Below are positions 23,447 through 32,569 of a stretch of DNA of 64,000 nucleotides, in pieces. Position 1 is the stretch's first letter. Each line of letters opens with the position of its first letter. The stretch lies in NCBI GenBank assembly GCA_012934845.2, contig WNNJ02001110.1:1-64000 (forward strand). Reading direction: 5' to 3'. The position numbers and the translations under genes were made by a program. The notes beneath the pieces are model-generated. The model did no database searches. It had not been told where the DNA came from and saw only the letters and a list, made by a program, of their open reading frames with translations. The DNA is from Pomphorhynchus laevis (Eukaryota > Acanthocephala > Palaeacanthocephala > Echinorhynchida > Pomphorhynchidae).

Positions 23447-24060
23447 TTAAAACCCATTAGTGAACACTCCATTTATGTTCTCGCAACAATTTGGCAAAAA
23501 TCCATCATCGTGTTTGAAAATAAGGGCAGGACAATATTTGCAGAAGATATCTTTTGATATCTTCAAAACAAACATGGGCCAAACTGAAGCTCCACAGCTG
23601 TTTAGGTTGTAAGACCGACTCGAAAAATTCAGACTTTGAGTGTTGGACAGAATCAACTGTATGAAATGATTTTATCAATTGATAAGATTTTACCCAGTAG
23701 AACAAAAGTAAAAAATGTAAAACAAGAAAGGTATAGTCTTTAAATTTTAGTCAATGCAACTAATGAAAAAATGTGGATCAAAGCATGTAAAGGATCATGA
23801 AAGAATCCTCGTAGTGGTTGATAAACATCTGGTATTCTTCGTAAGATGGATCATAAGGCAACATTGTTCAGTAATTCAATAGAGTCCGTATGTAGAAAAG
23901 AGAAGATATATACAGTTTTATCAGTTATATAGTCAAATACGCTAACATGAGTTCGGTGAGCGCATAGATCACATAATTCGATCAGCTCATTAATTGATTT
24001 GCAGGACGAATAAAAGGCTTCATTTTGGGGAGTGTTATTACACAAGACTCCTTCGGCAAA
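23447..24060 (-). pseudogene. Unrecognised decayed coding-like region
   Basis: Three adjacent minus-strand frames look protein-like but are separated by stops and frame changes. One (about 24045-23851) reads SINELIELCDLCAHRTHVSV and FDYITDKTVYIFSFLHTDS. The next frame continues PYDPSYEEYQMFINHYEDSF. Further down (23656-23447) a Cys-bearing stretch reads DIFCKYCPALIFKHDDGF, then PNCC. Codon choice is less AT-biased than the flanks. The CxxC...CC pattern recalls N-terminal fingers of Helitron proteins, but nothing else supports that. I cannot name the source; it may be a dead gene or transposon. Confidence 0.3.
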
Positions 24061-24451
24061 TGGGGTCGATTCGAATTTAAATCAAAAACTAGATGAGTGT
24101 TTAAAAACTAGATGTATAACTGTTGGAGTTGATTGTTAGAGTTGACTTAAATCCAATAGTAGACGTAACCCATTGTATATTCGACTCCGCTAATTCAAAT
24201 AATATGAAAAAATCAGTGTCCATAATTGAAAAATTTGAGAAAATTTTTTTTCATCTCAAAAAAATAATTTTTATCATAAGATTGTTTTACTAACTTTATC
24301 TTTATATACTTTATATATGTCATGAACAATTGTTTATAAATGAGGTATTTATCGTTTAGGTCGTAATATGCACTACACATTTTTATTTTTTTCCAATAAA
24401 TTAAAAATCTCGTAATATGATTATCCTCGGCCGAAAGTCAAATAAGCACGT

Positions 24452-24942
24452 ACGTATCTTACTAATACCTTCCGTTATGCAAAATTTGAGAACCAAAAAA
24501 CGAGATTTAACTAAGCATCACCCCCTAAAACATTCCAAAGATATTTCTCAATGTTTTACCCTTATTCATCCACGGATGCAAGGGTGTACGTATCTTACTA
24601 ATACCTTCCGTTATGCAAAATATGAGAACCAAAAAAATGAGATTTAACTAAACATCAGCCCCTAAAACATTCGAAAGATATTTCTCAATGTTTTACCCTT
24701 ATTCATCCACGGATGCAAGGGTGTACGTATCTTACTAATACCTTCCGTTATGCAAAATATGAGAACCAAAAAAACGAGATTTAACTAAACATCAGCCCCT
24801 AAAACATTCGAAAGATATTTCTCAATGTTTTACCCTTATTCATCCATGGATGCAAGGGTATACGTATCTTACTAATACCTTCCGTTATGCAAAATATGAG
24901 AACCAAAAAGCGATATTTAACTAAACATCAGCCCCTAAAACG
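24452..24942. repeat. 136-137-bp tandem repeat, about 3.6 copies
   Basis: Units start at 24452, 24588, 24725 and 24862, each beginning acgtatcttactaatacctt. They contain ccgttatgcaaaatatgaga and, near the end, ttcatccacggatgcaaggg. The last unit is cut after about 80 bp. The three complete units are nearly identical. The first unit differs most (for example atttgag for atatgag). Confidence 0.9.
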
Positions 24943-25083
24943 CGCTTTGCCCGGCTTATCAACCGAAAACTAAGCCGAAACATAAATAGCAAATGATTCC
25001 AAAAAGAACGATTTAGTCATTGAATGTTTGCATAAGTCATTTTAGTCATTGAAATATGTTGTAATCCATGCATTCCTGTTATT

Positions 25084-25165
25084 TGTCAGGCACGAATGAG
25101 GCAATGCTTTATTCGTGCCTGGCATGATAAGGCATTGCCTAAAAGCATTTAGGCAATTAAAACAA
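25084..25165. repeat. Overlapping inverted repeats
   Basis: caggcacgaat and attcgtgcctg form an 11-bp stem. The interlocking pair aggcaatgc and gcattgcct uses the same loop, giving two mutually exclusive hairpins. It lies just left of a LINE cluster. No known family. Confidence 0.55.
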
Positions 25166-25939
25166 AATACCTTTTGATGTTCGTGCATGGGCAACTTTAA
25201 ATGGCACTGATGAAAACATAGTCCGTGCTTGCAGGTATACTGTGGTCCACAGATCAGTCAGTATCTACACAGAAAAACTTAAAATGGATAACAAATTCAA
25301 ATACCGTATGCTAAAATTATTAAAAATATTATTAAATGCATAATAACGAAGGAACAATAAGAATCAACTGACTGAGATGTGCTGCAATAGAGACCTTCAC
25401 TATTAGATTACTACTATATTTAATGTTCGTGGTAGTCCTCCCAAGTTTTGTGTATCGTCACTACCTATATTGTTCTCTTAAATAGAATTTCTGCTTACGT
25501 GGCTAATACGTTGTGAATGGTAGATTCTTGATATATTTTCTTGAACTAGTAATAAAATTTTTAATGTAGCATGTAATACCAGTCGAATTCGTCTCATCTA
25601 AAAAATAAAAATTATTATTTATAGATTGAGAACGAACTACATACTGAGACTGATAACACGCAAATTACATGAAATTACATTGTCAGGAGATTTACCTACT
25701 GAAATTAGTACATCCACCTTTGAAATTTTCTAAAAGTAAATTTACCGAATTTAATAACAAGTATTTTCCAAAAGAATGATCGAAAGCCGTAAACAGGAAG
25801 TGATGGTTATGTCCACAACAGCTTGCTCAATTAACGGTTTGCGATTTGGGGGAGGAAATGTTTTGGACTTTGGGAATGCGGAGGCATCGCTGAATCATCA
25901 ATTTGCAAAATATCCACTACTGATTGCATAGCATTGCGT
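25166..25939. other. Unassigned intergenic DNA
   Basis: Mixed sequence with no supported gene or element, between the interlocking hairpins and the LINE-1 fragment. Confidence 0.3.
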
Positions 25940-26580
25940 ATTCCATCGCAAAACTTGTTATATTTCGACATTTGCTAATTGATAGTGTTTAAATGTTTGA
26001 TGTAAAACCCATATAGAAATATGACATCGTGGGAGGTAAGATAGAATTGTGCATTGAATACGATGCTGAGGGAATTGATTTCTTGATTAATTGTGGAGGA
26101 GGAACCATAGTTTAAAAAACGTAGACGTTGTTTGAAGAGTGGAAGCGACGAGGAAGAACGGACGTATGCTGGCAAAGAATTTCAGACAAGTGGAGCAGCG
26201 ACGATAAAAGATCGGAGGCTATAGTTAGTTGAGTGCGGAGAGACGTTAAGAAGTATTACTTGATCGCAGAGCCAAGGAGGTAGAGCGCGAATCATCAAAG
26301 TAAGAAAGGTGTAAGTAGGATGGTTTAAAAGAGCGTTTGGAGAGATAAGATGTGAACCAGACTACAGTAGGAACTGGGAAACCGTAGTCGTGACGAAGCC
26401 GATATAGTAGAACAGAATAATCAACAATATCAAAAGCAGAAGACAGGTCAAAAGAGATTACGACACTACATAGTTTCATATCGCGGCTTGAATCAGATTA
26501 CTGAAAATGTTTAGACAAACAAGTTCAGTAGAGTGATTAGATCACTTGAAGTTGATCATTGAAAATTAAGTATAAATCTG
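25940..26580 (-). mobile_element. LINE-1 copy with internal deletion
   Basis: Minus-strand translation gives the RT block KLCSVVISFDLSSAFDIVD and FTSYLSKRSF (26479-26340). It then jumps directly to the C-terminal part HLSYFDDSRSTSLALRSSN and RFLNYGSSSTINQEINS. Everything between RT motif A and the C-terminal domain, including the catalytic YADD, is gone. It lies just downstream of, and in the same orientation as, the nearly complete copy at 26600-31125. Confidence 0.75.
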
Positions 26581-27347
26581 ATGAAACAATAATAATAATA
26601 CAAATTTATTTAATGTGGCAAATGCGTACAAGCTGTACGCTTACAAGTCCACAAACAAAAATGAGAAAGTCAAGCAGTTAAATTGTTCAGATGGGATCGG
26701 ATTTGTCGTTTGAAGCACTGCAGGGAAGTTGATTAGCGTATATGAATGGGCAGATGATTCCACGATAGAGGAGCAGCCACCAGGAAGGAGCGGAGTCCAA
26801 AGGAGGTAGAGTAGTTTGGGACATGTAAAAGAAGGGAATTACAGGAACGCAAAGAACAGTAAACAGGACGAGAATTATCAAGAAAAGGAAGGTTGAGAAA
26901 TGAAGGGGTATGAAAAGTTACAAGGCGGAAAGCAACGATAAGAAGACGAATTTGAACACGACAATAAATTGTAGGCAAATCGAGAGAAGCAGGATGGTAG
27001 GATGTATGATCAAAACGACGAAGACGGAGGAGAATTCAGACAGCTGCGTTGACGATGCGTTGTAGGGGGAGAAGAGTGGATTTAGGTGAGTTGGAAAATA
27101 GACTAAGAAAATAATCGAGTCTAGAAAAAAGGAGAGATGATATGAGAGTCATACAAGAAGGGAAATCGATCAATCTACGAACTTGACGGATGTTGCGGAG
27201 TATCAAGCTAGATGAGCGTACTTTATCTCTAACGAAAGGTTTAAGTGAAAGTCGGTTGTCAAAATGGAAGCCTAGGAAAACGAGATTATCAACGATAGGA
27301 AGAATTGTAGAATTTAATGATACGGAGGGAGGTTCGAAGCCGAGGCG

Positions 27348-28990
27348 TCAAGGTAGGATCCACATAATTTTGGATTTATCAGGATTCAGATAAAGGCGAA
27401 GGGAAGAAAGATGATTGGAAATTGAGACAAGACAGTCCGAAGCGGAAACACTAAGATCGTGAATACGATAAACAGGTGCATGAGCATAGATGAGAATGTC
27501 ATCAGCATATTGCATAACATAGAAGTTAAATTTATGAGAAATCGAAGACAAATCACCAAGAAGAAGAGAGAAAAGTATAGGGCATAATACGGAGCCTTGT
27601 GGAACACCGGACGGAATGGACGAAGGATGGGAGAGAGAAGAGTTAGAATATACGCGAAATGTACGGTTTGATAGATATGAAGAAAACCATGATACAGTGG
27701 GTAAAGAGAAGCCATAATCATGACGAAGGCGATGGAGAAGAATCGAGTGATCGACGATGTCAAAAGCAGACGATAGATCAAGAGAAACTATGACACTACA
27801 CAATTTATGATCGCGCGATATGAGCAAGTCGTTATAAACTTTAAGACATGCAATTTCGGTAGAGTAATTAGAGCGAAAAGCGGCTTGGAAGGGAGGAAAT
27901 AAGTTAGAGGAATAAAGATATGTATTAACTTGCTTAAGAACGAGACGTTCAAAGAGTTTAGAGAGGGTTGGGAGAAGTGAAATAGGACGGTACGAAGATG
28001 GTAGTGAGGAGTCAAGAGATTGCTTTTTGATGAGAGGACGAACAGTGGCGCATTTCCAGATGGAAGGAAATGTACGGCTACGGATGGACGAGTTGAACAA
28101 TGTGGTTAGGAAGGGTAAGATAAAGGAGCAGATATTTTTAAGTAAGTGAGTGGGAATTGGGTCAGAAGGAGAGGTTTTATTAGGTAATGACAGCAGAACC
28201 GAAGAAACTTCATCAGACGAAACGGGAAGAAGGTGGAATAGTTCTTGGAGGGAAGTATTTAAAGAGAAGAGTTGGTACAAGGGGACTATGGGTAGTAGGG
28301 AAAGTAAATTAGATAGCTCAGTTTGTAGATAACAAGAAAATTTATCAGGATTTATATTACAAGAAGTAGATGATCGTGAAAGAATTGAGTTTAAGATTTT
28401 CCAATGAGATTTAGAGTTGGAAGATGACTCGAGTTGATTTCGCCAAAAGAGACTACGTTTAGTATGTATAAGAATGAGATGTGAACGGCCTTGAGAAAAG
28501 TAGGAATCACGAAGATTTGGAGGGAGTGAGTGGGGAGAACTTTTAAGAAAGCGTTTATACATACAAAAAGAGTGACGGAGTCGACGCTTAGAAAGACTAC
28601 AGTCAGAATCGAACCAGGGAGCATGGCGCAAGCGCTGAGAACGTCGGAGTCGACTAGGCAGAAGGTTTTTGAGGATCGACGTAAGTTCAGAATCAAACAG
28701 AATGCAGAGATCATCGGGAGAGAGATAGTTAATAGGAAGTGAAAAGAGTGAAGAATTGAGTAAGGCTGTGCAGAGAATAGGGATATCGAGAAGTTTCCAG
28801 AGTCGAATTGGTGTGAATAATGGTGGATGCGAAGAAGGAGGATGGGGACGAGTAACAGTAAGAGTGACAAGGAAATGATCGGACAAACCAGGATCAGTAA
28901 TTGACAAGGAGGTATAGTCATTAAAGCAGTTAGGAACAGCAATGATGTCGAGAGCACCGCCGAGAATATGAGTTGGGCTTGTTGAAAGTA
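27348..28990 (-). CDS. LINE-1 ORF2 fragment: endonuclease end and reverse transcriptase
   Basis: A continuous frame of about 540 codons. It runs from the end of the APE endonuclease (THILGGALDIIAVP, TDPGLSDHFLVTL) through a linker into the RT: NKTSPSDPIPTHLLK, YRPISLLPTLSKLFERLV, AFRSNYSTEIACLKV, LDLSSAFDIVDHSILLHRLR, SGVPQGSVLCPILFSLLLG and the catalytic QYADDILIYA. It ends DKSKIMWILP at a stop. The enzyme would perform target-primed reverse transcription; this piece lacks the N-terminal endonuclease residues and the C-terminus. Motif spacing and wording (SYRPIS, TEIAC) match the CR1/L2 clades rather than RTE or R1. Confidence 0.88.
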
Positions 28991-29672
28991 ATTTTAGTTA
29001 AAATCAGAAAAAAGATTATTTAAAGTGATAGAGTCAGAGTCAGACGGGCGATCAAGACGAATGTTAAAGTCACCGAGAACAAAAGAAGGAGTATAAGACA
29101 ATGAACAGTGAGACATAAGATCTGCAAGGTCGTTAAAGAAGATACGTTTTGGGGCAACTTAACCTGGACGGTATACAATCACAAGTTCCAGAGGGAAAGG
29201 CGTTGATAATCTGCATATGAGTAATTCGAACGAAGTGTAACGGATGTTAACATTGATTTTACGTAGAGATATTGGGTGACGAGCAATGGCAACAATACTG
29301 CCATGGTTAGAAGCAGTAGATGTATGAGAGGCAATTTGACGAGCAGATTCAAATAGAGAACAACCAGAGCGACATAGACGACGAATAGCAAAAGTCAGAG
29401 TGCCAGGATTCAGTAATGCAGAGAATATTGATAGATAATTGATCGAAGATATCGAGAGCATATCAGCTTTATGAAGAATATAGCGAGTGATGAATAGATT
29501 AAGACGAAAAGTATGCTTAGGAGCGAGATCGACTAGCGAAGAAGACAAGGGGAGAGATGGGTCGTCTATTGAATTTTTGGCCTTGTGTGTACAACGTGAA
29601 AATTTCCGTTGATTTGACTTATAGATCAGGATAACTCGCCGTTTGTTTCACGTCGATGTTTCTCAATGCGAG

Positions 29673-30857
29673 CTAAATTGAGCTGGGCAATATCAGAATG
29701 GAGCGGTCAGGAAAGATACGACAAGTAGATGCAGTGGTAAGAAGTTTAAAACGTTGGGAGAGTACCGAAGAGACATGTGAACTATATCGGAAAACGATTT
29801 TTAAGAGTGTAGGACTGGGATGATTGAATTTAGTGGATTTGTTTAAACGAATAAAGGATACAGGAGCGATATTATTGAAAAGGGATGGGTTATCATCAGT
29901 AAGAATGGTTGCTAGGATAGACCTAAAAGCAGATACATCATTATCGAGGCGAGATTGTGGAGAAGCAGATTCGGAAAGCTTTAAGTTTGATATGATAATA
30001 CAGCGATCGCGCGAAGGAAAACGATTTCGTGGAAGTGGTGGACGGACAGAGCTGGTTGGAGTCGAGGTAGATGAGCAGATAGAAGTGGAAATGACAGAGG
30101 TGCTTGATAGAGAATTAATATTGGTTGGAGCAAGTGTGACAGGAGCGGGGTGTTGAATCGGTTGATCAGAGATGTGACTGGATATGATTTTAAATGACGG
30201 ATGTAAATTATTTGGAAGTGTTACGTGGGAGGTAGAGTAAGGAGAATTAAAATAGGTTGGGGCATGAGTGACAGGAATGGAGTGTTGAATCAGTTGATCG
30301 GAAATGTTACTGGAAATGATTTTGATGGAAGGGTGTAAATTATTGAGAGGTGATACAGGGGAGGTCGAGTAAGGAGTACGTGAGGAGAATAAAGAAGTTT
30401 GAGATTTATTTAGATTGGGGGAGGAATAGGAAAGAGGAGGTACGAGATGAAAAGCTTTACCGTTAGCATTGTTAGAATGAGAAAGATTAATGGAAGTTTG
30501 GTACGTAGTTGAACGAGGAGTGTGTGAGAGAGTAGGTTCAATAATGGGATTATATGATGCGAAGTCAGGTGTTGATGCGAGGGAAACATCTAAAACAGCA
30601 TTGGTCTGAGTGGTCGTGTGTGATACAGGAGTAGATGAGCAGGATAACTGTAGTAGTCGTACTGATGTACAAAAACCGCAAGTGAAATGTTTACGTTTAT
30701 ACACCGAGTGGTCGGATATTTTAACACGAACAAGTGTCCATACATCGCAATCTTTGGAATCGCATCCAACTTCAAAGCTGGTATAACCATCATTGCATTT
30801 AGATGTGGAAGATTGTTGATCAGGAACAGGGATCTGAGATCGCGCTTTTTTAGGCAT
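29673..30857 (-). CDS. LINE-1 ORF1 protein, intact 394 codons
   Basis: It starts MPKKARSQIPVPDQ at 30857 and stops at 29673. The N-terminus has a zinc-finger-like motif (GCDSKDCDVWTLVRVK, then FTCGFC), probably PHD- or RING-like as seen in CR1-group ORF1 proteins. The middle is Ser/Thr/Pro-rich and contains a repeat of about 40 residues twice (NNLHPSIKIISSNISDQLIQ and NNLHPSFKIISSHISDQPIQ). The C-terminal 120 residues (DRCIIISNLKLSES ... SFIRLNKSTKFNHPSPTLLK) have the pattern of the LINE ORF1 RNA-binding domain. Role: RNA packaging and chaperone for the element's RNP. The frame is unbroken. Confidence 0.8.
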   Translation of the reverse strand: MPKKARSQIPVPDQQSSTSKCNDGYTSFEVGCDSKDCDVWTLVRVKISDHSVYKRKHFTCGFCTSVRLLQLSCSSTPVSHTTTQTNAVLDVSLASTPDFASYNPIIEPTLSHTPRSTTYQTSINLSHSNNANGKAFHLVPPLSYSSPNLNKSQTSLFSSRTPYSTSPVSPLNNLHPSIKIISSNISDQLIQHSIPVTHAPTYFNSPYSTSHVTLPNNLHPSFKIISSHISDQPIQHPAPVTLAPTNINSLSSTSVISTSICSSTSTPTSSVRPPLPRNRFPSRDRCIIISNLKLSESASPQSRLDNDVSAFRSILATILTDDNPSLFNNIAPVSFIRLNKSTKFNHPSPTLLKIVFRYSSHVSSVLSQRFKLLTTASTCRIFPDRSILILPSSI

Positions 30858-30902
30858 GACCTTTTATCGATAGATTGAGCTCAATCCGCGAGCGTAGCGA
30901 GC

Positions 30903-31120
30903 GGAACTGACAGGAATAATCTGGAACTGACAGGAATAATCTGGAACTGACAGGAATAATCTGGAACTGACAGGAATAATCTGGAACTGACAGGAATAAT
31001 CTGGAACTGACAGGAATAATCTGGAACTGACAGGAATAATCTGGAACTGACAGGAATAATCTGGAACTGACAGGAATAATCTGGAACTGACAGGAATAAT
31101 CTGGAACTGACAGGAATAAT
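30903..31120 (-). repeat. 11 identical 20-bp tandem units in the LINE-1 leader
   Basis: The unit ggaactgacaggaataatct is repeated 11 times (the last one 18 bp) with no visible difference. It sits 46 bp upstream of the LINE-1 ORF1 start codon in transcription order. The LINE-1 ORF1 copy at 39680 shows this sequence only about once. The identity of the units implies very recent expansion. Confidence 0.97.
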
Positions 31121-31259
31121 TGTAATTCGTTAGAACAGTTATAATTTTTCTTGAAACAAGGTATAGATTGACTTGATATTATTATTCCAATACATACCAA
31201 AGCCAAAAGGCTATTCAGGCAGAGTCCAAAAAAAATAAAACAAAAGCAAATGGTCAGTC

Positions 31260-32250
31260 AACGTAGCTAATTAGGGTATTCCAGTGGTAGTGTTGAATGT
31301 CGGCATTGTTCATGTATCCATTTGTAGCATCGTGATTTAAACGTTCTCAAACTGGGGGCTGCGACAACTTCCTCAGGCAACGAATTCCACATGTTAATTC
31401 CTCTTCTTGAGAGTATATACACTTTTGGTAATCTGCCAAATCTAAATTTATACAAGACTCTGCTATGTCTCCGCAACTGATCTACCCGCCTAGTGATTAC
31501 ATCGGTGGGATAACCTACCACATCATTCGACATATGCCATATACATAGCATTTCCAAGAATATGAACCTCTCATGTACCGACAACATCCCAATACGACTT
31601 AGACGTACATAATAGTCAATACCACTTAAGCCAATACAGAGCCTCGATCCGCGCCTAAGAATAGACTCCAGGTCTAATAGTTCTTGCTTAGTGACAGGGA
31701 AACAAGCCTGAATGCAGTACTCCAAGTGTGGCCTGACGATGGAGATGAATAACCTCTTGAACATGTGACAGCTTAACCTGAGGAATGCATTTTTAATACA
31801 ATATAACGCCCTAGTAGCTTTACCTAGAAAGAAGTCGGTGTTCAACTTTGTTTTCAAGGATCTATGAACAATAATCCCTAAATCCTTATGATGAGACACT
31901 TCCTTTAAGACCATATCTCCAATAAAGTACCTTAGAGTTTCAATAGGGCGACCTAGTTGCATGAGGACACATTTATCAACATTCAACCGTAGTCCGGTAG
32001 AATCGCACCACTTGATCAGGGAGTTTAGATCATTTTGTAACGATAATCAATCAGCAGGACTTCTAATGATCGACCAAATCTTTAGATCGTCTGCAAACGC
32101 TAGATGAGAGCATGATAAGCGGAGTAGCAGATCATTAATGAAGATTATAAAGAGCAGTGGGCCAAGGACTGATCCCTGCGGTACGCCAGAATTAATATTT
32201 ACCGAATAAGAAAACACGCCCCCAACACAAACTCGGAAAGACCTATTCGA
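31260..32250 (-). mobile_element. LINE-2 (CR1-like) fragment, RT end and C-terminal domain
   Basis: Minus strand: SGVPQGSVLGPLLFIIFIND (about 32195) and LAFADDLKIWSIIRS (about 32100), then, after one stop, a frame of about 239 codons (31986-31267). That frame has LNVDKCVLMQLG, HHKDLGIIVHRSLK, RPHLEYCIQACFP and LRTFKSRCYKWIH, the standard RT thumb and C-terminal region of CR1-type LINEs. The catalytic FADD is intact. 5'-truncated; the upstream border at about 32250 abuts a LINE-1 piece. It is a different family from LINE-1 (ADDLKIW rather than ADDILIY). Confidence 0.85.
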
Positions 32251-32254
32251 TAGA

Positions 32255-32560
32255 AATATAACACAAGACGCTCAAGGAGTTTAGATAAGGTTGGAAGAAG
32301 AGAAATCGGGCGGTATGAAAATGAAATTAAATGATTGAGGGACGGTTTCTTTAGAAAAGGACCTACGATTGCTGCTTTCTAGTTCTATGAAAAAATGCAG
32401 CTACTAATAGAACAATTGAAAAGGGTGGTACGGAACGTTTATATGATGAAATGAATATATCTAAGGGCATATGTAGGGATAGGATCGGTAGCTAAAAAGT
32501 ATTGGGATATAGAAAAGAAGGGAAGCTTAGAGACTAAACACTCCATATAATTCCACATAT
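32255..32560 (-). mobile_element. LINE-1 RT fragment
   Basis: DNA matching the LINE-1 region at about 27945-28200 (tcaaggagtttagataaggt, aagaagagaaatcgggcggt). It encodes the degraded minus-strand RT block around LLSKLLERL and SYRPISLLPTL. No ends preserved. Confidence 0.7.
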
Positions 32561-32569
32561 TTTCATTGA

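Larger units (their letters stand above)
26600..31125 (-). mobile_element. LINE-1, nearly complete CR1/L2-type non-LTR retrotransposon
   Basis: Read on the minus strand: a 5' leader with 20-bp tandem units (31120-30903), ORF1 (30857-29673), APE endonuclease (about 29550-28870) with VLGDFNIRLD and DPGLSDHFLV, RT (about 28400-27348) with SYRPISLLPTL, DLSSAFDIVDH, GVPQGSVLCPILF and QYADDILIYA, and a C-terminal domain ending near 26710 (RSFLVAAPLSWNHLPIHIR). The 3' end has a 7-bp hairpin (640-624 of this kilobase), tttgccacatt and an aat microsatellite tail. ORF2 carries a stop after the first endonuclease block, at least one frame change, and a stop right after RT (WILP). It is therefore not active but is quite young compared with its relatives here. 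Confidence 0.92.

Noticed and set aside
23447-23656. Helitron-type zinc finger (CKYCPALIFKHDDGF, NCC)
   Set aside because: One short Cys pattern only. No Rep or helicase motif, no TC...CTRR ends with a terminal hairpin.
30903-31120. Regular short repeats resembling a CRISPR array
   Set aside because: The 20-bp units are directly adjacent with no unique spacers, and the context is a eukaryotic LINE leader.
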